64,000 bases of DNA. Source: Nocardia mangyaensis (GTDB taxonomy: Bacteria > Actinomycetota > Actinomycetes > Mycobacteriales > Mycobacteriaceae). The position numbers and the translations under genes are program-made. The DNA lies in assembly GCF_001886715.1 (NCBI RefSeq), contig NZ_CP018082.1, positions 2,356,001 to 2,420,000 of the forward strand, written 5' to 3'. This document shows, piece after piece, positions 24,599 through 33,588 of this stretch; positions within the stretch are counted from its first letter, which is position 1, and the number at the start of each line of letters is the position of its first letter. The notes under the pieces were generated by a model. It saw only the letters and a program-made list of their open reading frames with translations. It did not search any database and had not been told where the DNA came from.

Positions 24599-25990
24599 CT
24601 ATCGCGGGTGGGCTCGATGCGGCACCGCGGGATGGAATCCGCTCTCCCCGGCAACGCGCACCATCCGCTCGTGCAGTTCGTCGACAGCGCGCTCGGCGAG
24701 TGGATGTGTCGAGCGACCCGACGACCAGGACGCGCGCCCGCCTACATAGACCGCGTCGAGATTGCGCAGTGTGCAGGCCAGCACGTAGGTGGCGACGGGG
24801 TTCCAGATCGGGCCGGTGTCGGGGTTGCGGGGGTCCACGACGACGAAGTCGGCGTATTTGCCGACTTCGAGGGAGCCGACCCGATCGTCTACGCCGATTG
24901 CGGCCGCCGCGCCGAGGGTGTGCAGGCCCAGCATGTCCGCCGGGCTCAGCACGGACGCATCGCTGTGTCGGGCGCGCTGGGTGTACAGCCCGGCGCGCAT
25001 GTTCTCGAAGGGGTCGGCGACGTCGGTGCAGGACTGGTCATCGAGGCCGATGCCGACCCGCATTCCCGCGTCCAGGACTCGGGGGATATCGGCGATCCCG
25101 GAACCGAGGCGTCCATTCGAGAGCGGCTGCCACACCATGGAGCACCCCGCCCCGGCGGCCCGCTCGAGCATGCGGTCGGTGGGATGAACGAAATGGCCGA
25201 AGGCGAAATCGGGGCCGAGTGTGCCTGCCTCGTCGTACCAGTCGAACTTGGCCTGCTGGATGTCGAGCTGTTCGGCGGTCTCGACGAAGTGGGCCTGATT
25301 GGTGACGCCGTGGCGGTCCATCATGGCCCGCTCGCGGCGAGCGGTCTTCGCCGAACTCGACCACTGCACGGCGCCGTACACGGATCCACCAAGGTAATGA
25401 TCTGGCGGCACCGTCGTTTTCGCGTAGTCCATCACCTCGCCGAACACCGACAGCGCCTCGTCCTCGGGCAACTGCTCGTCGTCGAGGCGGACGCTGGCGA
25501 CGAAGCGGATGCCCGCGTCGGCGCTCGCGTCGATCTGGCGGGTGAGGAACTCGACCGGCTGGACTGCCGCCGCTTTCATGGTCGAGCTGGTGTAGTCGAA
25601 CAGCGACAGCACCCGGCTCTGGGTGAAGTTGTAGGCCGAGGTGACGCCGTTGGACAGGAAGTCCAGTGACCCTGCCAGGGTCAGCCAGTAGAGGTCCTCG
25701 GCCTGCGCGGTCAGCAGCATCTCGGTATTGCGGGTGACCCACGGATAGAGCGTGCTGTCGGGTGCGACGCCGCGCATGCCGCCGGTGTAGATGTGGCTGT
25801 GCGCGGAGACGAAGCCCGGTGCGACGAATTTGCCTGTCACATCGATGATCTCGCCATCGGACGGTGGCGGCTCGCCCTCGCCGATCCCCGAGATCCGGCC
25901 GTCGGAGTCGACGGTCATCCAGCCGTGCAGCCAGTCGCGCGCACCGGAGACCGGCAGCAGGGTCGCATTGCGCAGGGTCAGCGCGGTCAT
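24599..25990 (-). CDS. Amidohydrolase (AtzA/TrzA/cytosine-deaminase superfamily), complete active site
   Basis: A 463-residue metal-dependent hydrolase or deaminase. All expected ligands are present: H-S-H in V-S-A-H-S-H-I, H-F-V-E (His plus catalytic Glu) near 225, H in F-A-F-G-H-F-V-H near 255, and Asp in G-L-D-D-Q-S near 315. The superfamily acts on ring C-N bonds of pyrimidines, purines and triazines; the substrate here is unknown. The ATG at 25990 overlaps the upstream stop (ATGA) and has TGGAGG upstream. It is the last gene of the minus-strand catabolic operon. Confidence 0.82.
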   Translation of the reverse strand: MTALTLRNATLLPVSGARDWLHGWMTVDSDGRISGIGEGEPPPSDGEIIDVTGKFVAPGFVSAHSHIYTGGMRGVAPDSTLYPWVTRNTEMLLTAQAEDLYWLTLAGSLDFLSNGVTSAYNFTQSRVLSLFDYTSSTMKAAAVQPVEFLTRQIDASADAGIRFVASVRLDDEQLPEDEALSVFGEVMDYAKTTVPPDHYLGGSVYGAVQWSSSAKTARRERAMMDRHGVTNQAHFVETAEQLDIQQAKFDWYDEAGTLGPDFAFGHFVHPTDRMLERAAGAGCSMVWQPLSNGRLGSGIADIPRVLDAGMRVGIGLDDQSCTDVADPFENMRAGLYTQRARHSDASVLSPADMLGLHTLGAAAAIGVDDRVGSLEVGKYADFVVVDPRNPDTGPIWNPVATYVLACTLRNLDAVYVGGRASWSSGRSTHPLAERAVDELHERMVRVAGESGFHPAVPHRAHPR

Positions 25991-26601
25991 CCGGGAAGTA
26001 CCTCCACAGTCCATCGATCATCGGTACGCCGGTAGCGCGTGCGCTGGGACGGCCCGAGCGGATCGCCACGCCAGAACGTCAATTCCCTTGGCTCGAGCGA
26101 GAATCCGAGCCAGTTCGGCGGCGGCTCGAGTTGGGGATGCTCGGCGTCGAACCGCGCCCACGTCGCATGGCGGCGCTCGGGGTCGAGCGCGGCGACCTCG
26201 GGGGTGTTCAACCAGGCGAGCAGCTGTAGGTAGCGTCCGCGCCGCGCGTACACGGTCCGATCGTGCTGCGGCTCGGACGACGAGATGTCGCCGCACACGC
26301 TGACCTGCCGGCCGATCTCCGGCCAGGCCACGGTCACCGCCGCCCGGGGGGTCGCGCGGAGTTCGGCGACCTTGGCCGAGGTGGCATCGGTGTGGAATCG
26401 CACGGCGCCGTCGCGATATTCGCTCAGCAGAACGTGGCGGGCCCGCGGGTAGCCGTCCTCGGCGACCGTGGCCAGCGCCATGAGCGGCGGCGGAGCGGCG
26501 CCGGGAGCGGGAATCCACATCGACAACAGGCGCACCGGGTCGATGTCGGCGTACTCCGCCGGGTCGCAGTCGTGCCCGAAGACCGTGCTGCTCGTGATCA
26601 T
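25987..26601 (-). CDS. PNPOx-like FMN-binding oxidase
   Basis: A 204-residue protein of the pyridoxamine-phosphate-oxidase fold: R-H-V-L-L-S-E-Y near 55, F-H-T-D-A-T-S-A-K-V-A-E-L (FMN phosphate region) near 70, and a C-terminal W-L-G-F-S-L-E-P-R-E-L-T-F-W. The PLP-specific R-L-H-D motif of true PdxH is replaced by G-P-S-Q-R-T-R-Y, so a different flavin-linked reaction is likely. Overlapping starts and stops on both sides show it belongs to the catabolic operon. Confidence 0.75.
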   Translation of the reverse strand: MITSSTVFGHDCDPAEYADIDPVRLLSMWIPAPGAAPPPLMALATVAEDGYPRARHVLLSEYRDGAVRFHTDATSAKVAELRATPRAAVTVAWPEIGRQVSVCGDISSSEPQHDRTVYARRGRYLQLLAWLNTPEVAALDPERRHATWARFDAEHPQLEPPPNWLGFSLEPRELTFWRGDPLGPSQRTRYRRTDDRWTVEVLPG

Positions 26602-27371
26602 CGGCGCACCCGGCCCGGATCGAAGCTCGCGATCTCCGGAATGGCCGCGGTCAACGCGCCGACCTTCTCGGTGAACAGATCGGCGCCGATCTCGGCACTG
26701 GCCCCGGTCGGATCGCCGATCACGCCCGACTCCGCGAAATCGTCGGCGAGCCAGCCGAAGCGGACCGGCTTGCCGAAGCCGACGTGCGAGTGCCCAGCGA
26801 TCGACTGCGGGACAACCGATTTCGCAGCGCTCATGTCCACCAGGTCCGGACGCAGATGCAGCATCATCGACGTCTCCGCCCAGCCGGCGTGGATACCGAA
26901 ACCCGACTCGGTCGGCCCGGGTTTGGCGGGCGCGGCGTAGAGAAAGGTCTGGAGATCGAAGCGGCGACGCAGTTCGCGCAGCGCCACCTCGAGCAGCGCC
27001 GAGTTCCCGCCGTGGCAGTTGACGAACAGCAGCCGCCGCGCCGGTGTCGCGGCGATACTGCGCCCCAGGTCGACCACGGTCCGCAGCATCGTCTCCGCCC
27101 GCAACCACATCGCCCCCGGCAGGTTCGCGTGCTCGTCGGACTTGGTGTAGGCCAGCGCGGGTAGCAGCCACGTGTCCTGTCCCTCGGCGACCGCGCGCTC
27201 GTGGGCCGCGGCGGTGACGGCTTCGGCCATCACCAGATCGGTGCGCAGCGGCAGGTGCGGGCCGTGCGGTTCGATCGCGCCGGTCGGCAGGATCAGGACC
27301 GAGTCGGGATGCAGCGCGTCACCGATTTCCGCTGTGGTGAGGTCGGCGAAATGTCTTGTCGCGATGCTCAT
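26598..27371 (-). CDS. Creatininase-family amidohydrolase
   Basis: A 257-residue member of the creatinine amidohydrolase/MftE superfamily. The metal-site motifs are visible: P-T-G-A-I-E-P-H-G-P-H-L-P-L near residue 30 (Glu, His, His), the S-D-E-H segment near 80, N-C-H-G-G-N near 115, and E near 165 in H-A-G-W-A-E-T-S-M-M. The family opens cyclic or linear amides, including creatinine and FAPy-type pyrimidines. The ATG at 27371 overlaps the preceding stop; GTG at 27380 is an alternative. It probably performs a ring-opening or deformylation step in the operon. Confidence 0.83.
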   Translation of the reverse strand: MSIATRHFADLTTAEIGDALHPDSVLILPTGAIEPHGPHLPLRTDLVMAEAVTAAAHERAVAEGQDTWLLPALAYTKSDEHANLPGAMWLRAETMLRTVVDLGRSIAATPARRLLFVNCHGGNSALLEVALRELRRRFDLQTFLYAAPAKPGPTESGFGIHAGWAETSMMLHLRPDLVDMSAAKSVVPQSIAGHSHVGFGKPVRFGWLADDFAESGVIGDPTGASAEIGADLFTEKVGALTAAIPEIASFDPGRVRR

Positions 27372-28696
27372 TGCTGCCACCGCCCTGGATTCAGCAGCCC
27401 CTTGGGGTCGGTGCTGCCGGCAATGGCCTTGACCCGATCGGCGTCGAGGTCGACATAGGACTGGTGTGGCGAATGCACCCGCACGCCCAGCGCTTCGAGC
27501 GCGGGCACCCCGGCGAAGACCTGCCCGGGATCGTGATAGACCCCGTTGATCATCCCGAACATCGTCTCGTGGCCCACTTCGAGATGCAGCATCCCGCCCT
27601 CGTAGACCTCTTCCACCTCCCGCAGCCGCGTCACCAGCGCGTCACCCTGGCACTCCATGTGAAAGTAGGTGTCGGGTACCGCTTTCTGCAGCCACCAGGT
27701 GGGATGGTTGTAGGACAGGGTGCTCAGCCGTGCGGTCTGGGCCAACCCCGAACGGACCGCCTCGATCCGCCCACCCGCCGCCTCCAGCACCGCCACGGTC
27801 TCGTCGAGCGCGGCCGCGTCGATGATCCCGCGCACATTGGCGCGCCCGCGCACCAGCGCGGGGTCCGACGGCAGCGCGTCGACGATCGTCGCGCAGTCGG
27901 CCGAGATGAGGCGCGGCTTCGGCTCGATCCCGGCCGCGCGGAACGCGGCGGGGAACGCCGCGTAGTGGGAATCGAAACTGGCATAGAGGCACTGCCAGTC
28001 CTGCAGCGGCTCGATGCGCACGGTCGCCGCGACGATGATCCCGGCCACCCCGTAGGTGTGTACCATCGGTTGTGCCGCAGCGCCTTCCAGATGCACGATC
28101 TCGGCATCCTCGTGCGCGAACACCACATCCAGCGATTCGACGAAGCCCATGTGGTTGCGCCCGTGCACGATGGTGCCGGTGCCCGCCGACCCACCGGCGA
28201 GGAATCCGCCGAGGGTCGACTGCACCGTCGAGGGATACATCCACAGCTGCTTCCCGACGTCCCAGGCCGCCTGTTCGAGCGCGATCATCCTGGCGCCCGC
28301 CTGCGCGGTCACGGTCGTGTCGGTGATGGCGGTGACCCGCCCCAGCGAGGTCATGTCCATCACCAGGCCACCGAAGCGGGGCACCACCTGCCCGTAGTTG
28401 CCGGTGCCCTTGCCGCGGGCGGTGATCGGGACGCCGTGGCGTACCGCCGCCCGCACGATCGCGGGCACCTGCTCGGCCGACTTCGGGTAGCAGACGGCAT
28501 CCGGCCTGCCCAGCGGATGCTGCGCCGACAGGATCGGGCTCATCCCGGAGCCGTCCCGGCTTGCCCGGTCCAGTGCCCGGTCCAGGGTGCTCACCCCGCG
28601 TGGGCCGAGCAGCGCGAGCAGGTCGTCGAGGAGCGCGTCGAGCTGATCCGGTCCGAATTCCGGGCGTCCGGCCTCGGTCATCACGGCCCCCGTCAC
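27368..28696 (-). CDS. FAD-linked oxidase (PCMH / vanillyl-alcohol-oxidase fold)
   Basis: A 442-residue flavoprotein. Residues ~65-235 are a PCMH FAD-binding domain: Y-P-K-S-A-E-Q-V, R-G-K-G-T-G-N-Y-G, and S-T-L-G-G-F-L-A-G-G-S-A-G-T-G. The C-terminal region is a substrate cap ending N-P-G-R-W. It should oxidise a small substrate with FAD; no His of the classical covalent-flavin motif is obvious. The GTG at 28696 overlaps the binding-protein stop (GTGA); ATG at 28681 is the alternative. Confidence 0.8.
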   Translation of the reverse strand: MTGAVMTEAGRPEFGPDQLDALLDDLLALLGPRGVSTLDRALDRASRDGSGMSPILSAQHPLGRPDAVCYPKSAEQVPAIVRAAVRHGVPITARGKGTGNYGQVVPRFGGLVMDMTSLGRVTAITDTTVTAQAGARMIALEQAAWDVGKQLWMYPSTVQSTLGGFLAGGSAGTGTIVHGRNHMGFVESLDVVFAHEDAEIVHLEGAAAQPMVHTYGVAGIIVAATVRIEPLQDWQCLYASFDSHYAAFPAAFRAAGIEPKPRLISADCATIVDALPSDPALVRGRANVRGIIDAAALDETVAVLEAAGGRIEAVRSGLAQTARLSTLSYNHPTWWLQKAVPDTYFHMECQGDALVTRLREVEEVYEGGMLHLEVGHETMFGMINGVYHDPGQVFAGVPALEALGVRVHSPHQSYVDLDADRVKAIAGSTDPKGLLNPGRWQQ

Positions 28697-29874
28697 GAGG
28701 TGAAGCCGATGCTGGGGTCGATGAAGCGGTTGGTGGCGAGCTGCTCGGGTGTCAGCCCCGCGGGGATCGAGACCTGCTGGTCGGCGAACACCGGGCCGGT
28801 GATGTCGATGACGCGCTGTACGCGCGCGGTGTCGAAGTCGCCGGCGGTGGCATTGTCGCCGTTGCCCACCACGCCGGTCGACAGCATCGTCTCGGTCGCG
28901 TACTCGGCGTTGCCCGCGTTGTAGACCCAGCCGGTGTCGTACTTCTCGACCGCCTGCAGGATCACCTCGTTGGCGGTGGCCGGGTCGGCGAAGTAGTCGA
29001 CCGCGGCCTGCTGCATCACCGGGACCAGGCGATCGAGGCAGCTCGCGTTGGCCTCCAGCTCACCGGAGCGCACCGCGAGCGCGGACTTGTACACGGGGAA
29101 TCCCGCGTCGTGCAGCAGCTGATAGGCGACCGGCTTCTTCCACTGCGCGATCTCCTCCTGGTAGAGATACGGCTCGGAGCTGGCGAAACCTTGCTGGGCC
29201 TTGCTGCCGCCCGCGGCGACGAAGGTGGCCGGCGAGCCGTCGTAGCTGCCGTCGACCTGGCCCTTGTCCAGGATGCCCGCGCCGGTCAGGTAGTCCATGT
29301 AGGTCGAGCCCTCGAAGTACAGCACCGTGGCGCCGGTGCCCTTGAGATCGGCGATGGTCCGCACGTCCGGGTAGGTGGCCGGGTCCCACATGATCATCTG
29401 CGGATTGATCTCGAGCGAGGCGAACACGGCAGTGGTCGGGTTGGTGCCCGAGGACTGCACGGACTGATCGGTGTCGACATAGCCGAGCAGGATCGAATCG
29501 TCCTGATACATCTGCGAGGTCACCGACTGGAAGCCGATGGCCGGGCCGCCCGCGCGGACCTCGAGGTCGACACCGGTGTACTCGCCCTGGGTGAACAGCG
29601 GTCCGGTGACCTTCTTGCTCCCGGCGTCGTAGACCGGGTCGGGGCCGAGCATCTGGTAGAGGCTGCCGTGCTCGGCTTCGGGGTTCCAGTCGGTCTGCAC
29701 GACGATCTTGGCCGGGCAGACCTCGGCGAGATCGACCGAGCCGATCGGGCCGTCGTAGCCGGAAGAGGCGGTGTCGCCGGAGTCGGCGCACCCGGTGAGG
29801 GCGGCCAGGCTGAGCGCGGTGGCACACGCGCCGACGCGCAGCGTGCGGGAGAAGCGGTGGGGGACAGTGGACAT
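28693..29874 (-). CDS. ABC importer substrate-binding lipoprotein (NMT1/ThiY-like)
   Basis: A 393-residue secreted lipoprotein. The signal peptide ends in a lipobox L-T-G-C near residue 28. The mature part has the V-Q-T-D-W-N-P-E-A-E-H start of the NMT1/ThiY family, which binds aminopyrimidines, thiamine precursors, riboflavin or sulfonates. The ATG at 29874 has GGAGCAA upstream. It lies between permease and oxidase genes, so its ligand is presumably the substrate of the operon. Confidence 0.86.
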   Translation of the reverse strand: MSTVPHRFSRTLRVGACATALSLAALTGCADSGDTASSGYDGPIGSVDLAEVCPAKIVVQTDWNPEAEHGSLYQMLGPDPVYDAGSKKVTGPLFTQGEYTGVDLEVRAGGPAIGFQSVTSQMYQDDSILLGYVDTDQSVQSSGTNPTTAVFASLEINPQMIMWDPATYPDVRTIADLKGTGATVLYFEGSTYMDYLTGAGILDKGQVDGSYDGSPATFVAAGGSKAQQGFASSEPYLYQEEIAQWKKPVAYQLLHDAGFPVYKSALAVRSGELEANASCLDRLVPVMQQAAVDYFADPATANEVILQAVEKYDTGWVYNAGNAEYATETMLSTGVVGNGDNATAGDFDTARVQRVIDITGPVFADQQVSIPAGLTPEQLATNRFIDPSIGFTS

Positions 29875-29911
29875 GATTGCTCCCGAGGGGGTGTAGCGGG
29901 GACGAGACGAT

Positions 29912-30727
29912 TCAGTTGCGCGCGGTGTCGTGCCAGGAGCCGACCATCCGGCGCGAGAGCCAGCTGAAGAACGCGAAGACGACGACACCGAGCGCCGAGG
30001 CCAACAGGATCGAGGCGAACAGCTGCGGCGACTGCAGCCGCGAGCGGTAGTTGTCGATGAGGATGCCGATGCCGGGATCACCCTGCTTGAAGAAGAAGTC
30101 GCCGACGATCGCACCGACCACGGCCAACCCGGCCGAGATCCGGACACCGGCGAAGATCGCGGGCATGGCGGCGGGGAATTCCAGCTTGCGCAGTACCGTC
30201 AGCCGGGGCGTGGCGCGCAGCGCGAACAGTTCGCGCATGCCCTTGTCGACCGACTTCAGCCCGAACAGCGTGTTCGACACGATCGGGAACAGCGCGATCA
30301 GGACACACACGAAAACCCTTGCGGTGAAACCGAACCCGAACCAGAACCCGATCAGCGGCACCAGCGCGAGGATCGGGATGCACTGCAGCACCACCGCGTA
30401 GGGGAACAGTGCGATCTCGGCCCAGCCCGCCTGAGCCATCAGCACCGCCCAGACGATGCCGAGCACCACGGCGATCGCCAGTCCGGTGAAGGCCACGGTC
30501 GCGGTGCGCTGCAACGCTTCCAACATGGCGGGCGCGGACGGACCGAACAGGCCCTCGGTCACCACCTCGTGCGGTGGCGGCATCAGGAACCGGCGGTCGG
30601 GGCTGAGCACGGCGTAGGTGACCATGTACCAGGCGCCGAGGACCACCGCCGCCACCGCCGCTGGGGCGATGAACGTGCTCGGCTTCCAGTTCCGCTTCGG
30701 CGCCGCGACTTTCGTGTCGATGCTCAT
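29912..30727 (-). CDS. ABC importer permease (ThiX/SsuC-like)
   Basis: A 271-residue inner-membrane protein with about six hydrophobic helices and the E-F-P-A-A-M-P-A-I-F-A-G-V-R EAA-loop near residue 185 that contacts the ATPase. The ATG at 30727 overlaps the ATPase stop. Confidence 0.88.
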   Translation of the reverse strand: MSIDTKVAAPKRNWKPSTFIAPAAVAAVVLGAWYMVTYAVLSPDRRFLMPPPHEVVTEGLFGPSAPAMLEALQRTATVAFTGLAIAVVLGIVWAVLMAQAGWAEIALFPYAVVLQCIPILALVPLIGFWFGFGFTARVFVCVLIALFPIVSNTLFGLKSVDKGMRELFALRATPRLTVLRKLEFPAAMPAIFAGVRISAGLAVVGAIVGDFFFKQGDPGIGILIDNYRSRLQSPQLFASILLASALGVVVFAFFSWLSRRMVGSWHDTARN

Positions 30728-31500
30728 GCGTGCGCCTCTCGCAGTGTGCGCGAGACCTCGGCGGCGAGCGCGGTGAACTCGGGGGTGAACCGGATCTCGG
30801 GTCGACGCGGGAAGTCGAACGGGACCTCGAACTCCGCCACCACCCGGCCCGGCCGTCCAGACATGACCCCCACCCGGGTGGACAGGTACACCGCCTCGGC
30901 TACCGAATGGGTGATGAACAGACCCGCGAAGCGCCGGGCGGCGAACAGCTCGGTGATCTCGTCGCCGAGCCGCTGCCGGGTGATCTCGTCGAGCGCGCCG
31001 AACGGCTCGTCGAACAGGAACAGCTCCGGATCGACGGTGAGCGAGCGCGCCAGCGACACCCGCATCCGCATTCCGCCCGACAGCATGCGCGGCAGATGAT
31101 CGGCGAACCCGGTGAGCCCGACCAGCTCGATCGCCTCGTCGGCGCGGCGATACCGTTCGGCCTTGCCGACCCGGTCGAGTTCGGCCAGCAAGGCCACATT
31201 GTCCCGGACGGTGCGCCAGGGCAGCAGGGTCGCGTCCTGGAAGACGTAGCCGATCCGGTTCGCCCCGATCTGGGTGTAGCCGCCGGTCGCCGATTCGAGA
31301 CCGGACGCGATCCGCAGCAGTGTCGATTTGCCGCAGCCGGACGGCCCGACGACGCTGACGAATTCCCCCGCGCGCACCGTCAGGTCGACACCGCGCAGTG
31401 CCACCGTGCCACCCGGATAGGTCAGTTCGGTCGATGCGAAGCCGAGCACCTGGCTGCCGGGCCGCGGTGCCGCTTGCTGCATGGTCGGAGTCGTGGTCAC
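30724..31500 (-). CDS. ABC importer ATPase (ThiZ/SsuB-like)
   Basis: A 258-residue ABC ATPase: Walker A GPSGCGKST near 53, Q-loop V-F-Q-D-A-T-L-L-P-W typical of nitrate/sulfonate/thiamine-precursor importers, signature L-S-G-G-M-R-M-R, Walker B L-F-L-F-D-E-P-F-G-A-L-D, switch I-T-H-S. The GTG at 31500 overlaps the upstream amidohydrolase stop. Confidence 0.9.
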   Translation of the reverse strand: MTTTPTMQQAAPRPGSQVLGFASTELTYPGGTVALRGVDLTVRAGEFVSVVGPSGCGKSTLLRIASGLESATGGYTQIGANRIGYVFQDATLLPWRTVRDNVALLAELDRVGKAERYRRADEAIELVGLTGFADHLPRMLSGGMRMRVSLARSLTVDPELFLFDEPFGALDEITRQRLGDEITELFAARRFAGLFITHSVAEAVYLSTRVGVMSGRPGRVVAEFEVPFDFPRRPEIRFTPEFTALAAEVSRTLREAHA

Positions 31501-32753
31501 AGGACCTCCAATTCAGCGGAATACGCTGTGCGATAGTCGGTTCGGCTGATCGAGACGATCGCGCCGTCGCGGATGACGATGCGGTCGGCCGGGGCATTGG
31601 CGACGATGTCGAGCAGTCCGGTGCCGCGTACGGCGAGCAGTTCGGCGCGGGCGCCCACCCGCACACCGGCCATGGGCAGGCCGAGCACGTCGCGTGCGCC
31701 GTCGGTGACCAGGTGCACGGCCTGTGCGGGCGGCAAGTGCCCCGCGGTGATCAGGAGGGACGCGGTTTCGAGCGCGTCGCTGCGCCCGACCGGATTGAAC
31801 GGGTCGCGCACGTTGTCCGCGCCCGCGGCCACCGGCACCGCCGCGGCGAGCAGCGCCGCGAGCGCGGTGAGTCCGCGCGGCGTGGCGACCGGCCGGTCCC
31901 AACCCTGCAGATACAGATTGGTGATCGGCAGGCTGACGATGCCGAGCCCGCTGCGCGTCACCGTGGGCAGCAACTCGGCCAGCTCCGCGTGGTCCATCGT
32001 GCCCAGCCGACAGCAGTGCCCGGCGGTGCGGGTCAGCGTCGACGGCCACGCCTGCACGCGCTCGGCGAAGCGCGCGATGGTGTGGTGCGCGCCGTCGAGG
32101 AATTCGTCGACGTGCAGGTCGGCGCCGACACCGCGGGTCTCGGCCACTGCGAGCAGGCGCGCGAGTTCGGCGCTCGGGTCCGGCGCGATATGGGGTGCGC
32201 CGCCGACCAGATCGGCGCCCGCGTCGAGTGCGGCATGCAAGAGTGCGGCATCGGCCGAGGGCGGCGTGAGCGCGACGATCTCGATGTCGAGCAGCCCGGC
32301 AAGCTCGCGGCGCACGCGATCGATGGCGCGGATCCCGCGCAGCGGATCGGGGTCGGCGAGGATGTCGGCGTGCGTGCGGATCGCGGTGGTGCCGTTGCGT
32401 AGCAGGGCCAGGGCCGCCGCGGTGGCCCGCTGGTGGAAGGACTCCTCGGTCAGCGCGGCACTGCCGCCGCGCCAGGATTCGATGGCCGCGTCCAAGTCGC
32501 CGAACGGCGGGTTCAGGACGTCCCAGGACAGTGCCTTGTCCAGGTGTGCATGGGGTTCGGCGGGCGCGGTCAGCACGACGAAGCCACGCAGATCGATGAC
32601 CTGGTCGGCGTGTTCGCCGAGCGGGGAGCTCGGGCGTACGGCGGTGACCACGGCATGCCCGCCGTGGCGTCCGATGTCGATGTCGACCACGGCGCCGTCG
32701 GGCAGGGTAGCCCCGCGCAGCCGCGAAACACGGTGCGGCAGTGGATGTTCCAT
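31497..32753 (-). CDS. Cytosine-deaminase-like amidohydrolase
   Basis: A 418-residue amidohydrolase, first gene of the minus-strand operon. It has H-A-H-L-D-K-A near residue 75, H-V-D-E near 200, G-H-C-C-R near 230 and A-D-N-V-R-D-P-F near 290, the full set for a CodA-type deaminase. The H-x-H-L-D-K signature is shared with cytosine deaminase and related N-acyl hydrolases. ATG 32753 is chosen because AAGGATG lies about seven bases upstream; ATG 32759 is the alternative. Confidence 0.82.
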   Translation of the reverse strand: MEHPLPHRVSRLRGATLPDGAVVDIDIGRHGGHAVVTAVRPSSPLGEHADQVIDLRGFVVLTAPAEPHAHLDKALSWDVLNPPFGDLDAAIESWRGGSAALTEESFHQRATAAALALLRNGTTAIRTHADILADPDPLRGIRAIDRVRRELAGLLDIEIVALTPPSADAALLHAALDAGADLVGGAPHIAPDPSAELARLLAVAETRGVGADLHVDEFLDGAHHTIARFAERVQAWPSTLTRTAGHCCRLGTMDHAELAELLPTVTRSGLGIVSLPITNLYLQGWDRPVATPRGLTALAALLAAAVPVAAGADNVRDPFNPVGRSDALETASLLITAGHLPPAQAVHLVTDGARDVLGLPMAGVRVGARAELLAVRGTGLLDIVANAPADRIVIRDGAIVSISRTDYRTAYSAELEVL

Positions 32754-32829
32754 GGTCATCCTTTGGCAGGTGGAGGAAAGGTGATGGCTCGTCCGTGGCT
32801 GGTCGGCGAGGCTGTAGCTGATAGAGTCG

Positions 32830-32848
32830 ATGTTGATGTGATCAACAT
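32830..32848. promoter_or_regulatory. Operator candidate in the divergent promoter of the catabolic island
   Basis: A perfect 7-base inverted repeat, ATGTTGA / TCAACAT, with a five-base spacer sits between the divergent amidohydrolase and regulator genes in an A+T-rich patch. The neighbouring XRE-cupin regulator is the natural binder, which would let one site control both arms. Inferred. Confidence 0.6.
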
Positions 32849-32880
32849 TTGTCACTATTCAGCGACCGTATTTCCGGCAG

Positions 32881-33588
32881 ATGACCGAGTCCGCGTCGGT
32901 CGTGTTAATTCGACGGCGCGGCGCGCCGGTGCAGAAAGTGGGTGGGCCAGTGCCCGACGACGCTCAACTCGCGCTCGGCGCCGAACTCCGCCGCCGCCGC
33001 CGCGAACGGGGGCTCACCCTGGTTGAACTGGCCGGCCAGGCTCAGATCTCCCATCCGTTCCTGAGCCAGCTCGAACGCGGACTGGCCAGGCCGAGCATGC
33101 TGACCCTGGCCAGGCTCGCCGCGGCGCTCGACACCACGCAGGTGGACCTGATGCTGGCCGCCGACACCCGCGACCACGACGCCGCCACCGACGCGGGCGC
33201 GCAGGTGGTGCGCGCCGGCGAGGGCCTGCGGCTGCCGCGCGGCCTGGCCGGGCGCGGCGCGCAGGCGGGCTCGAGCCGACTGCTGGTGCGCGATCGCGCC
33301 GCGTTCTACCCGCAGGAGTTCCAGGAGGTGCACACCGAGTTCGGGCCATATTTCGAGCATGTCGAAGACGAATGGGTCTACGTGGTGGCCGGGTCGATCG
33401 TCGTCGATCTGGCCGAGGGCGGTCTGGCTCGCCTCGCCGAGGGCGACGGCCTCTACTACACTGGCGGCACACCACACCGGTGGCGTGTGGTGGATTGCCC
33501 GCGTGCCAGGCTGATCGTCGTGAAGGCGGCCGGGCGCCAGGCGGATTCCGTGGCTGGGATCGCGGCGGGGCCCGACGAGAGGCCCTGA
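32881..33588 (+). CDS. XRE-family regulator with C-terminal cupin sensor
   Basis: A 235-residue transcription factor. A lambda-repressor-type HTH spans ~30-90 (L-R-R-R-R-R-E-R-G-L-T-L, Q-L-E-R-G-L-A-R-P-S). A cupin follows at ~150-225 (W-V-Y-V-V-A-G-S-I, G-D-G-L-Y-Y-T-G-G-T-P-H-R-W), probably binding the inducer. The start is uncertain: ATG 32881 lacks a ribosome site, and GTG at 32938 or 32950 would begin closer to the conserved HTH. Its stop overlaps the next ATG. It likely controls the island through the inverted repeat at 32830. Confidence 0.85.
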   Translation: MTESASVVLIRRRGAPVQKVGGPVPDDAQLALGAELRRRRRERGLTLVELAGQAQISHPFLSQLERGLARPSMLTLARLAAALDTTQVDLMLAADTRDHDAATDAGAQVVRAGEGLRLPRGLAGRGAQAGSSRLLVRDRAAFYPQEFQEVHTEFGPYFEHVEDEWVYVVAGSIVVDLAEGGLARLAEGDGLYYTGGTPHRWRVVDCPRARLIVVKAAGRQADSVAGIAAGPDERP

